In this document: piece by piece, positions 50,170 to 59,124 of the stretch
How positions within the stretch are numbered: the first letter of the stretch is position 1
How the letters are laid out: the number at the start of each line of letters is the position of its first letter
Source of the DNA: a bacterium
GTDB lineage: Bacteria; Actinomycetota; Acidimicrobiia; Spongiisociales; UBA5794
Length of the DNA: 64,000 nt
Assembly (NCBI GenBank): GCA_024228555.1
Contig: JAAETI010000486.1
Coordinates: 62,001 to 126,000, forward strand
Reading direction: 5' to 3'
Position numbers and translations under genes: made by a program
Notes under the pieces: generated by a model
The model's input: the letters and a program-made list of their open reading frames with translations, nothing else
Told to the model about the DNA's origin: nothing
Databases searched by the model: none

Positions 50170-51201
50170 ATGGCCACCACCAATTGGGACGGCGCAGTTT
50201 CGATAGCGAGACGATTCGCCGGGAATTACCCACTAGAAGGCACCTATCACGAAGCCCGCTTTGCGCGGCAGGCACCGCTGATGGTCGAACGAGCCACCGC
50301 CCTTGTGTCCGCAGAGACCGGTCTCGAAGCTCCCGGCACACCGGATATTGCTGTAGTCAGTCGTGTCGAGTGGGTCGAGAACAACATCGCCTCATTCTCT
50401 GAGCTGATGGCCCCGGTTACAGATCGACTTGGCGAGACCAAGAGCGTGGGACGCAACGCCGCGGGTCGCCTCATGTCTGCTGAGCTCGGTGCTTTGCTCG
50501 GGTTTCTGTCTCGGCGTGTTCTCGGTCAATACGAACTGGTGCTTCCGACGAGCGACGGTGGCGACGGTGACACCGTCATGTTTGTCGGGGCCAACGTCCT
50601 TGCGATCGAACGGAGATTCGAGTTCCGCCCCGCTGAATTCCGCTTCTGGGTGGCCTTGCACGAATCGACTCACCGCCTGCAGTTCCAGGGGGTCCCCTGG
50701 CTTCGCTCCTACTTCCTGGGACTCGTCGAGGAACTTGTCAACGCTTCGAAACCCGAGCCGGGTCGGATGTCTCGTCTTGCGGAGGAGGTGCGTCAGGCGT
50801 CATCACAGGGTCGGCCCCTCGTCGATGAGCAAGGGCTATTCGGGCTGCTGGCCACGCCAGATCAGCGTGAGGTCATCGGAAAGGTGCAAGCGCTCATGTC
50901 GCTGCTCGAAGGCCACGGTCACGTCGTCATGGATCGAATCGGAGAGCGCGAGTTGGTTAGCCAGGCTCGGATGTCGCGCATTCTGGCGTCACGGCGCAAT
51001 GACCCCCGCACCGCAATGTTCATGAGGCTTGTTGGGCTCGAGATGAAGATGAAGCAGTACGAGATGGGCGCAAAGTTCATCGAGGGTGTGGAGCGGCAGG
51101 CTGGTTGGTCTGCCTTGGATGCGGCGTGGCTGCGACCCTCGAACCTCCCAACGCTCGCCGAAATCGAGGACCCGGTCTCATGGCTGTACCGGGTGGGTTG
51201 A
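50170..51201 (+). CDS. Zincin_2-like putative metallohydrolase (coenzyme F420 biosynthesis-associated type)
   Basis: FWVALHESTHRLQFQGVPWLRSYFLGLVEELV with HExxH-like HESTH. Confidence 0.75.
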   Translation: MATTNWDGAVSIARRFAGNYPLEGTYHEARFARQAPLMVERATALVSAETGLEAPGTPDIAVVSRVEWVENNIASFSELMAPVTDRLGETKSVGRNAAGRLMSAELGALLGFLSRRVLGQYELVLPTSDGGDGDTVMFVGANVLAIERRFEFRPAEFRFWVALHESTHRLQFQGVPWLRSYFLGLVEELVNASKPEPGRMSRLAEEVRQASSQGRPLVDEQGLFGLLATPDQREVIGKVQALMSLLEGHGHVVMDRIGERELVSQARMSRILASRRNDPRTAMFMRLVGLEMKMKQYEMGAKFIEGVERQAGWSALDAAWLRPSNLPTLAEIEDPVSWLYRVG

Positions 51202-52496
51202 GTCAGTTCGGCAACGAGGTATGCGCGGCCGTAGCACGGCTCCCTGCCGGACCAGTCGTCGTGGCCATCTCCGGTGGTGCCGACTCGGCGGTCGCTGCCT
51301 GGGCATGTCATACGGTGCGGCCGCAGGGCCGGGTGCGAGCCGTACACGTGAACCACGGATGGGCGGCATCTGACCGGCTCCAGCAAGCAGCGGTTGCGAT
51401 CGCCGAGAAGCTGAGCGTTCCGCTCGAGATCGCGGCGGTGACCCCAGAGGAGGGGCCGTCGCCCGAAGGTGCCGCTCGCGAAGTCCGTCTGGCCGCTCTT
51501 GTTGCGGCTGCAGGTGGTGACCTGATTGTCATGGGCCACCACGCCGATGATGCGGCCGAAACCGTCGTAGGCAATCTATTGCGCGGAGCAGGCGCCACCG
51601 GTCTTGCCGGCATCACGCCGGAGCGCTTGCCATTTGTTCGGCCGCTGATTGGGTTCCGCAGACAGGACCTGCGTGATTTGGCAACCGAGCTCGAGCTGCC
51701 CTTTCTCGATGATCCGAGCAACGATGATCGGGAAATCCGTCGCAACGTAATCAGGCACGACATTCTGCCCGAACTCGATAGCCATATCGATGGGGAGTTG
51801 GTCGAGATCGTCGGGAGAAGCGCACAACACCTGGCTGCCGACGATGCCTATCTGGACGAGGTGACGCCTCCTGATATCGCGGTGGTGGACGGCGACACGA
51901 CGCTGCTTGCGGTGGCACCCTTGGTAACCGTCCCTGCCGTCCTGGCCAAGCGTGCGATCCGGGCGGCGCTCCGCAAAGTCCACCCGCCCTATCCCGGCAC
52001 TACCCGTGAGGTCGAGGCGGTCCTAGCTGTGACGCTCGGCAGCACACCGCGCCGAGATCTGGGTGGCGGGTACGTGGTTGAGAAGGAGGGGCCATATGTC
52101 GCAATTCACAAGCCCGAGGAACCGATCATCCCCGAGCCGATCGAGCTGACTGTGCCCAGCCGTGTTGTTTTTGGCTCTCACATCGTCACGGTTATGCCGG
52201 TAACGACTGGCACCGGGACGCACATGTCGCACGATTGGTGTCGTCTCGCTCTGCCTTCCGGCAGGCTCGCCGTGCGAGCCCCGCAGCGTGGCGACCGTAT
52301 CGACATTGGGACCGGGAGTAAGAAGGTTGCCGACGCCTTGAACGAGGCTGGGATCGCAGTTCGGAGGAGGCCAGCTTGGCCGCTGGTCGAGTCCCGTGGC
52401 AGAATCGCCTGGGTAGCGGGCGTTCGGGTCGCGGCATGGGCACGCGTCGAGACGTCGCTGAGTACATGGATTGAGTTTGAAAGGCAGACAACGTGA
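51180..52496 (+). CDS. tilS: tRNA(Ile)-lysidine synthetase
   Basis: VVVAISGGADSAVAAWA (SGGxDS); MGHHADDAAETVVGNLLRGAGATGLAGI; FLDDPSNDDREIRRNVIRHDILPEL. Confidence 0.92.
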   Translation: MAVPGGLSQFGNEVCAAVARLPAGPVVVAISGGADSAVAAWACHTVRPQGRVRAVHVNHGWAASDRLQQAAVAIAEKLSVPLEIAAVTPEEGPSPEGAAREVRLAALVAAAGGDLIVMGHHADDAAETVVGNLLRGAGATGLAGITPERLPFVRPLIGFRRQDLRDLATELELPFLDDPSNDDREIRRNVIRHDILPELDSHIDGELVEIVGRSAQHLAADDAYLDEVTPPDIAVVDGDTTLLAVAPLVTVPAVLAKRAIRAALRKVHPPYPGTTREVEAVLAVTLGSTPRRDLGGGYVVEKEGPYVAIHKPEEPIIPEPIELTVPSRVVFGSHIVTVMPVTTGTGTHMSHDWCRLALPSGRLAVRAPQRGDRIDIGTGSKKVADALNEAGIAVRRRPAWPLVESRGRIAWVAGVRVAAWARVETSLSTWIEFERQTT

Positions 52497-53062
52497 AGGT
52501 TGCAAGAGTCCTCATCTCGGAAGACGAGATCCAAGCCAAGCTAGCTGAGATGGGTGCGGCCATCACCAAAGACTACGAGGGCAGGGATGTACTGATGATC
52601 GGCGTCCTCAAGGGCGCGTTTGTGGTCATGGCAGACCTTGCTCGTCATGTGCGGCTACCCGTCGAGACGGACTTCATGGCGGTCTCGTCGTACCACGGCG
52701 GCACCCACAGCTCGGGGGTTGTGCGCATCGTCAAGGACCTCGACCAAGAGATCGCCGGTCGCAACGTCCTCATCGTCGAAGACATCATCGACACCGGCCA
52801 CACCCTCAAATACCTGCTCCGTACGCTTGCGGTCCGCAAGCCGGCCACGCTTTCTCTTGCCTCGCTCCTGATCAAGGACGATGTTGAGCGCCCCCACTTC
52901 GATATTCAATACGAGGGTTTTCACATTCCCAACGAATTCGTTGTTGGCTACGGTCTCGACTACAACGAGCAGTACCGGAATCTTCCCTACATCGGAGTTA
53001 TGGACACGGATTCGACGTCGTCGCCAACCGATGTTCAGGAAGGCTTCAAACTCGCCGAGTAA
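52493..53062 (+). CDS. hpt: Hypoxanthine phosphoribosyltransferase
   Basis: VLIVEDIIDTGHTLKYLL PRPP motif; FVVGYGLDYNEQYRNLPYIGV. Confidence 0.93.
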   Translation: MKVARVLISEDEIQAKLAEMGAAITKDYEGRDVLMIGVLKGAFVVMADLARHVRLPVETDFMAVSSYHGGTHSSGVVRIVKDLDQEIAGRNVLIVEDIIDTGHTLKYLLRTLAVRKPATLSLASLLIKDDVERPHFDIQYEGFHIPNEFVVGYGLDYNEQYRNLPYIGVMDTDSTSSPTDVQEGFKLAE

Positions 53063-53104
53063 CCACAATGCGTTTTGGCGCCTAGCTAGCGTTGCCGATC
53101 GCAT

Positions 53105-55108
53105 ATGATGGGTCGCCCCGGCGGCCAACAACCAACAAACAACCAACTTGAAGCACCTAGGAGCGAAGTGAACCGAACCGCCCGCACGATCCTTGTTTAC
53201 ATGGTCGTCGCCATCCTCGTGATGATGGCGGTGAACGTGTTCTTACAGGACGCCAACGAGCCAGAGGAGCTTTCGCTCAGCGAGTTCCAGACCGCGCTTG
53301 CGGCCGGTGACATCGCCAGCCTGGAGATGAAGACCCGGTCCGATGAGATTCTTGGCGAGTTTGCTGAGGGTGCGGTTGTCGAGGGAGCCAATTCCGAATT
53401 CAGGACGGTCTATCCGGGCGAGTTCGAGGGTCAGCTGACGGAGATCATCGATAGTTCTGGTCTTGAAGAATTCGTCGTCAACAACGAGAACCCTTCCGCC
53501 CTGGCCTGGTTCTTCACCTCGATCTTTCCTTATCTTTTGATCTTCGGAATCTTCATCTTCTTCCTGTCCCAGATGCAGGGCGGTGGAAACCGCGTGATGC
53601 AATTTGGCAAGGCGAAGGCGAAGCAAGTCAATAAGGACACACCCAAGGTCACCTTCAAAGATGTTGCTGGTGCCGACGAAGCGGTTGAGGAACTCGAAGA
53701 GATCAAGGACTTCTTGGCGAGTCCCGGCAAGTTCCGGGCCATCGGTGCCAAGATTCCCAGGGGCGTCCTGCTGTTCGGCCCTCCCGGAACCGGCAAGACC
53801 CTGCTGGCCCGCGCCGTCGCCGGTGAGGCCGGCGTTCCGTTCTTCAGTATCTCTGGCTCGGATTTCGTAGAGATGTTTGTCGGTGTTGGCGCCTCGAGAG
53901 TTCGCGATCTCTTTGAGCAGGCCAAGCAGAACGGGCCGGCCATCGTGTTCATCGATGAGATCGATGCTGTCGGGCGTCATCGTGGTGCCGGTCTTGGTGG
54001 TGGCCATGACGAGCGTGAGCAGACGCTGAACCAGTTGCTCGTCGAGTTGGATGGCTTTGATGTCAATACCGGGGTCATCGTGATCGCAGCCACCAACCGT
54101 CCCGACATTCTCGATCCTGCGCTGCTCCGACCTGGTCGTTTTGATCGCCAGGTTGTTGTTGACCGGCCCGATCTCAAGGGTCGCGAGGCGATCCTCGAGG
54201 TGCACTCAAAAGGCAAGCCGCTTGACGAAGGTATCTTGCTCGAGGCACTGGCCCGGCAAACGCCCGGGTTCACCGGCGCCGATCTGGCCAACCTCATCAA
54301 CGAAGCTGCCTTGTTGGCCGCCCGGCGTGACAAGAAGCTGATCTCGATGAGCGAGCTGGAAGAAGCGATTGACCGAGTCATTGCCGGTCCGGAACGCAAG
54401 AGCCGTGTCATGCCTGAGGAGGCACGCAAGCTCACCGCATATCACGAGGGTGGGCATGCGCTCGTTGGTTTTGCACTGCCCAACCTGGCTCCAATCCACA
54501 AAGTCACGATCATCCCCAGGGGAAGGGCCGGCGGCTACACCCTTGCCCTTCCTGTCGAGGACAAGAGCTATGACCGCCGCAGTGAATTGGTGGATCAGCT
54601 TGCTTATGCACTGGGGGGCCGGACTGCAGAGGAGCAGGTCTTTGGCGACCCCAGCACCGGCGCCTCCGACGACATCCAGAAGGCCACGGAGCTGGCTCGG
54701 AAGATGGTCACGGAATACGGGATGAGCGATCGGCTCGGACCCCTGCGTTATGGAAAGCCCGAGTCGCAAGTCTTCCTGGGTCGTGACTACTCGAGTCGGC
54801 AGGAGATGTCAGATGACGTCGCTTCTGCGATCGACGACGAGATCAGGATGCTGATCAACCAAGCCCACGAGGAAGCGCGGTCGATCATCACCACACACCG
54901 CGATGCTCTCGACCGAATCGCTGAGGTGCTGTTGGACAAGGAGACCGTCGACGCTGACGAAGTGGCTGAGATCTTCGCTGATGTCCCGAAGTGGGAGCAC
55001 ACAGAAGCGGGTGCGCTGCGGATACGTCTGCCAGAGACGCCGGTGGTCAATGACGGCATGGTGGCATCTTCAGTGAAGGGCGAAGACCCCAAGCCACCAC
55101 GGGTCTAG
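53105..55108 (+). CDS. ftsH: ATP-dependent zinc metalloprotease FtsH
   Basis: [63 protein letters not shown] (HEXXH-type HEGGH). Confidence 0.96.
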   Translation: MMGRPGGQQPTNNQLEAPRSEVNRTARTILVYMVVAILVMMAVNVFLQDANEPEELSLSEFQTALAAGDIASLEMKTRSDEILGEFAEGAVVEGANSEFRTVYPGEFEGQLTEIIDSSGLEEFVVNNENPSALAWFFTSIFPYLLIFGIFIFFLSQMQGGGNRVMQFGKAKAKQVNKDTPKVTFKDVAGADEAVEELEEIKDFLASPGKFRAIGAKIPRGVLLFGPPGTGKTLLARAVAGEAGVPFFSISGSDFVEMFVGVGASRVRDLFEQAKQNGPAIVFIDEIDAVGRHRGAGLGGGHDEREQTLNQLLVELDGFDVNTGVIVIAATNRPDILDPALLRPGRFDRQVVVDRPDLKGREAILEVHSKGKPLDEGILLEALARQTPGFTGADLANLINEAALLAARRDKKLISMSELEEAIDRVIAGPERKSRVMPEEARKLTAYHEGGHALVGFALPNLAPIHKVTIIPRGRAGGYTLALPVEDKSYDRRSELVDQLAYALGGRTAEEQVFGDPSTGASDDIQKATELARKMVTEYGMSDRLGPLRYGKPESQVFLGRDYSSRQEMSDDVASAIDDEIRMLINQAHEEARSIITTHRDALDRIAEVLLDKETVDADEVAEIFADVPKWEHTEAGALRIRLPETPVVNDGMVASSVKGEDPKPPRV

Positions 55109-55126
55109 GAGATCGTTGTCGGTGGC

Positions 55127-56014
55127 GTGGCCCACATGCTGACTGAACAGCCTCGCAAAGGGTGGACGATCCGTGATCGTGTGCTGTCGACCGCCGACCA
55201 CACCTTGATCATGGGAATCGTCAACACGACCCCCGATTCGTTTTCCGATGGCGGTCGCTACACCGCGGTTGAGGCCGCCGTCGCACACGGTCTTGCACTG
55301 TGGAGTCAGGGAGCCGACATCGTCGATGTTGGGGGAGAGTCGACCCGGCCTGGTGCCGAACCAGTTGCGGAGATCGAGGAGATGTCCCGGGTCGTGCCGG
55401 TCGTTCGTGACCTTGTTGCTCAAGACGTGGTCGTGAGCGTTGACACCATGAAAGCGGCGGTAGCCAATGCGGCGATTGCCGCCGGCGCCCACATCATCAA
55501 CGATGTCACTGCCCTGGCCGATCCTGAAATGGTCGACGTGTGCGCCGCATCGGGTGTCGGTGTCGTGCTTATGCATATGCAGGGTGACCCCCAGACCATG
55601 CAGGCGAGCCCCGAGTACGGCGACGTTGTGGCAGAGGTCAGCTCGTTTCTTGAAGATCGGGCCCAGAACGTGATCGGCTCCGGAGTCGACGCATCCCGGA
55701 TCTGCATTGACCCCGGTATCGGATTTGGGAAGACCTTCGACAACAACCTGGAGCTGCTCAGCGGTGTTGATCGCCTCGCCGGCATTGGGTATCCGCTTCT
55801 CGTCGGCACCTCTCGCAAAGGATTTCTTGGTGGAATCCTGCAAGATGCCGGATTTCCTACTACCGCAGAGCAACGTGACCCCGCGACAGCGGCTACGGTG
55901 GCGCTCGCAGTCGACGGCGGAGCGTCAGTGGTTCGCGTACACAATGTGGGCCATGCACTCCAGGCGGCGCGAACAGCCGACGCTATGGTTCGGGCTTCAC
56001 GACGGAGGAATTGA
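55127..56014 (+). CDS. folP: Dihydropteroate synthase
   Basis: LIMGIVNTTPDSFSDGGRY; DIVDVGGESTRPGAEPV; IDPGIGFGKTFDNNLELL. Confidence 0.94.
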   Translation: MAHMLTEQPRKGWTIRDRVLSTADHTLIMGIVNTTPDSFSDGGRYTAVEAAVAHGLALWSQGADIVDVGGESTRPGAEPVAEIEEMSRVVPVVRDLVAQDVVVSVDTMKAAVANAAIAAGAHIINDVTALADPEMVDVCAASGVGVVLMHMQGDPQTMQASPEYGDVVAEVSSFLEDRAQNVIGSGVDASRICIDPGIGFGKTFDNNLELLSGVDRLAGIGYPLLVGTSRKGFLGGILQDAGFPTTAEQRDPATAATVALAVDGGASVVRVHNVGHALQAARTADAMVRASRRRN

Positions 56015-56493
56015 GCAAAGTGGCAGGTCTGGAACCGCGAGGGTTCAAATGGGTTATCGCCGGTCGGCTGGCCATCTCAGAGCGGATTGGTGGCTATGGC
56101 TTCCAGCATCGCCGAGTTCGGCGTGAGGAAGAGATCATCTGGTTGGCTGAGCAAGGAGTCAACTCGGTTGTCTCCTTGATGGCCGGCAATCAGAACCAGG
56201 CCGCTTACGAGGGCGCCACGCTGGCCTTCTACCACTACCCGATCGAGGATGATCTCGATCCAGCCGAAGTCGACAGAGTCTTCGGTGTCCTCGATGACGC
56301 CATGAACGCACCGGGCGCCTCTGTCCTGGTGCACCGCGAGCTGATCGGTGACCTCCTCGTTGGATTGATGGGCGGCTATTTGGTGCATTCCGGTCTCGTC
56401 AAAGATCCGATCGTGGCCACCTCGATCATCCAGGAGATCTCTGGCCGTCCTCTTGGGCCAGAGGGTCGCGGTCTAATCCCGGACGCGGAGTAG
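56011..56493 (+). CDS. Dual-specificity-phosphatase-like protein without catalytic Cys/Arg
   Basis: GRLAISERIGGYGFQHRRVRREEEIIWLAEQGVNSVVSLMAG..YHYPIEDD..ASVLVHRELIGDLLVGLMGGYLV: HCx5R position reads HRELIGDL. Confidence 0.6.
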   Translation: MSKVAGLEPRGFKWVIAGRLAISERIGGYGFQHRRVRREEEIIWLAEQGVNSVVSLMAGNQNQAAYEGATLAFYHYPIEDDLDPAEVDRVFGVLDDAMNAPGASVLVHRELIGDLLVGLMGGYLVHSGLVKDPIVATSIIQEISGRPLGPEGRGLIPDAE

Positions 56494-56496
56494 CCG

Positions 56497-57063
56497 GTGA
56501 TCCGAGCCGCAATCGGGCTCGGCTCCAATCTGGGCAATCGAGCCCGCCATATCGGTGACGCGGTTGGTGCTCTGTCCGGGTTGGGATCCCTGGTGGCCGT
56601 GTCGTCGCTTTATGAGACTGCGCCCGTGGGCGGCGCCGAGCAAGGACCCTATATCAACGCCGTTGCCATTCTCGACACAGACCTGCCGGTCCGTGAGCTA
56701 CTCAAGCGATGCCTCGAGATTGAGAAGGAGCACGGCAGGGAACGTCGGGAGCGTTGGGGACCTCGGACGCTCGACCTCGATGTATTGCTGTACGGCGAGC
56801 AGATTGTGGCAGTGCCGGATCTCACGGTCCCGCACCCTCGTATTGCGGAACGCCGGTTTGTTCTGGAGCCGCTGTTGGAGATTTGGCCCGATGCTGTTTT
56901 GCCTGATGGAACGCCGATATCAGGGTTCCGCGCCGGTGTTGCCGATCAGGAGGTGCACAAACTTGACACCGTTGTGCCCGATCGCAGGACCTCAGTCGCA
57001 GTCCTGGTCGTGGTGACGCTGGCCGTCTTGGTGATTTGGTGGCTTGGCGACCTGCTGTTGTAG
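56497..57063 (+). CDS. folK: 2-amino-4-hydroxy-6-hydroxymethyldihydropteridine pyrophosphokinase with C-terminal TM segment
   Basis: AIGLGSNLGNRARHI; RWGPRTLDLDVLLYG; VPHPRIAERRFVLEPLLEI; tail SVAVLVVVTLAVLVIWWLGDLLL. Confidence 0.92.
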   Translation: MIRAAIGLGSNLGNRARHIGDAVGALSGLGSLVAVSSLYETAPVGGAEQGPYINAVAILDTDLPVRELLKRCLEIEKEHGRERRERWGPRTLDLDVLLYGEQIVAVPDLTVPHPRIAERRFVLEPLLEIWPDAVLPDGTPISGFRAGVADQEVHKLDTVVPDRRTSVAVLVVVTLAVLVIWWLGDLLL

Positions 57064-57066
57064 CCG

Positions 57067-57112
57067 GGAACTCTTCGAGTTCCTTGGGAGTCCCACTCTG
57101 GCGGGACTCCGG
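57067..57112. repeat. Two-hairpin 3'-end element, copy B (candidate bidirectional terminator)
   Basis: GGAACTC-ttc-GAGTTCC then GGAGTCCC-actctggc-GGGACTCC between convergent stops at 57063 and 57126. Confidence 0.6.
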
Positions 57113-57125
57113 GGCGAAGGGTTTG

Positions 57126-58370
57126 TTAGTAGTCCAGCTTTGCGGGACTCCAGGGTGAGATCTCCTCCCCATCGACGGTGATGACCAGTTCGTTGCCTGC
57201 CTGCCGAAGCGATGTCTCGACTGCGGCGGGGTTGGCACCGCCGGCGAAGACGAAACCCAGATAGCGGTCGCCCTCGGGAAGCATCTCGACCCGGCGTCCG
57301 GTCGGGACGGTGATCGTGATGTCCTCAACACCGGGGACCTGTTGCGCCGCTGCCAGTCCGGCAACGCCGGTGAGCGTCCCGGTGGCGGGGATCGGCAGCA
57401 TCAGCACGCCCGTTGCCGGCCGCGCCGGTGTGGTCTCGGGTGAGCGGATACCCAGCGCACTGCGCAGGATCATGATCTCCAGGGACTCCCCCAACAGGCC
57501 AAACGTGAACGCCCGCCCGCACAAGCCTCCGATACTGCGGGCCGCAATCTCGATGAGATAGCAAATGCCGTCGGGGTTGATTCTGACCTCGGCATGGACC
57601 GGGCCCATCACCAGCCCGATAGCCGCAGCGGCGTCCTCCACCAGCACAACGGCCTGCTGTACCAAGGAGGGGTCGTGTCGTGACGGCGTCACATACAGGG
57701 TCTCTTCGAAGAAGGGGCCTTCTAGGGGGTCGGGTTTGTCGATGATGGCAAGGACCTCGAGGTCGCCTTGGTCCAGCAAACCCTCGATCACGATCTCCTC
57801 GCCGGGGATGTATTGCTCAACCAGAAGCTCCTGGGTGGCAGGGAGGTCTGCCGCGTTGAGAATGGTGCGGATGCGGTTCTCGGCAACCGCGGCTTCTCTG
57901 GAGCTGTCGACCCTGATCACGCCGCGACTCGCGGAGAGCCCGGTCGGCTTGATTACAACGGGAAAGCCGATCTCAGTGGCGGCGGGAATGGCAGCACCCG
58001 GCGGGGCGGTGCGAAATTGCGGTTGACTGACCCCAGCAGCACCCAGCAGCCCACGAAGGACCGCCTTGTTTCGAGCCGCGGCGACGGCATCGATCGGATT
58101 GTGAGGAAGATTGAGTAGCTCTGCAGCCGTCGTTGCGGTGAGCACGGATTGGTCGTCGACTCCGATGACCGCATCGAGGTCGGGGAGACCGGCGACTAGG
58201 GCCCGTGCGGCAGCCATGGGGTTATCCAGGCAGACCTCGATGCCTTGATGGCCAGCGGGGTAATTGCCATCGCCGACCACGAATGCCTCAACCCGCAACA
58301 GGTTGGCTGCCTCCAGAAAGTCCGGAGTCCTGTAGCTGGATTGGCCGGCAACAATGGCGACACGCTTCAT
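57126..58370 (-). CDS. ATP-grasp family protein (putative carboxylate-amine ligase)
   Basis: GFPVVIKPTGLSASRGVIRVDS; LLVEQYIPGEEIVIEGLL; AEVRINPDGICYLIEIAARSIGGLCG. Confidence 0.85.
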   Translation of the reverse strand: MKRVAIVAGQSSYRTPDFLEAANLLRVEAFVVGDGNYPAGHQGIEVCLDNPMAAARALVAGLPDLDAVIGVDDQSVLTATTAAELLNLPHNPIDAVAAARNKAVLRGLLGAAGVSQPQFRTAPPGAAIPAATEIGFPVVIKPTGLSASRGVIRVDSSREAAVAENRIRTILNAADLPATQELLVEQYIPGEEIVIEGLLDQGDLEVLAIIDKPDPLEGPFFEETLYVTPSRHDPSLVQQAVVLVEDAAAAIGLVMGPVHAEVRINPDGICYLIEIAARSIGGLCGRAFTFGLLGESLEIMILRSALGIRSPETTPARPATGVLMLPIPATGTLTGVAGLAAAQQVPGVEDITITVPTGRRVEMLPEGDRYLGFVFAGGANPAAVETSLRQAGNELVITVDGEEISPWSPAKLDY

Positions 58371-58411
58371 CGGTATCCTCTTCGAGAAGGGTGGAGGCCT
58401 ACGATACGCCG

Positions 58412-59047
58412 ATGCCAAACACCTTTGAACCGCTCGTTGCCATTGACGACAAGGCGAAATCAATGATTCTGGAGGTGCTCGAGCAGGAGCCCGACAGCGA
58501 GAGGCTTGGACTTGTGGTCAGTATTGCCGGGGTCGAGGGCACCGGGTTCAAATACAACCTCGCGATGATGCGGGTCGAAGATGCGGCACCCGACGACCTG
58601 ATCATCGAGCACGGCGAGCTTTCGTTGATCATCCCCCCCGCCGATGTGGTCAACCTCACGGGTGCCACGATCAAGGCGTCCACAAATCTGCTGCAGCCGG
58701 GTTTGGTTCTCGATAACCCGAACGGCCTCAGCCCCAACATTCTTGGCGACAAGCCCCCGTCTGACCTTTCTGGCTCGGTGGTGGAGCGGGCGAACCAGGT
58801 TGTCAACGAGGTCATCAATCCTGCGATTGCATCCCACGGCGGCCGTGCGGAGATCGCCGGGGTGGAAGACGGCGTCGCCTATGTCCGGTTTGGAGGCGGC
58901 TGTCAGGGTTGTGGCATGGCGTCGGTGACCCTGTCGCAGGGAATCGAAGCAACGCTGGTTGAGATGGTCCCTGAGATCACCAAAGTGATCGATGCCACCG
59001 ACCACGCCGGTGGCGAGAATCCGTACTACGAAGCCGCCAAGAAGTAG
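58412..59047 (+). CDS. NifU-like/NfuA-type iron-sulfur biogenesis protein
   Basis: C-terminal VVNEVINPAIASHGGRAEIAGVEDGVAYVRFGGGCQGCGMASVTLSQGIEATL with CxxC. Confidence 0.87.
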   Translation: MPNTFEPLVAIDDKAKSMILEVLEQEPDSERLGLVVSIAGVEGTGFKYNLAMMRVEDAAPDDLIIEHGELSLIIPPADVVNLTGATIKASTNLLQPGLVLDNPNGLSPNILGDKPPSDLSGSVVERANQVVNEVINPAIASHGGRAEIAGVEDGVAYVRFGGGCQGCGMASVTLSQGIEATLVEMVPEITKVIDATDHAGGENPYYEAAKK

Positions 59048-59124
59048 AAACCTCGACCGCCCTCAACCTCCATCAGCGGGCTGCGAGATCCTGGTGAGTT
59101 CCCCGACTCTAGAATCCGCGACCT

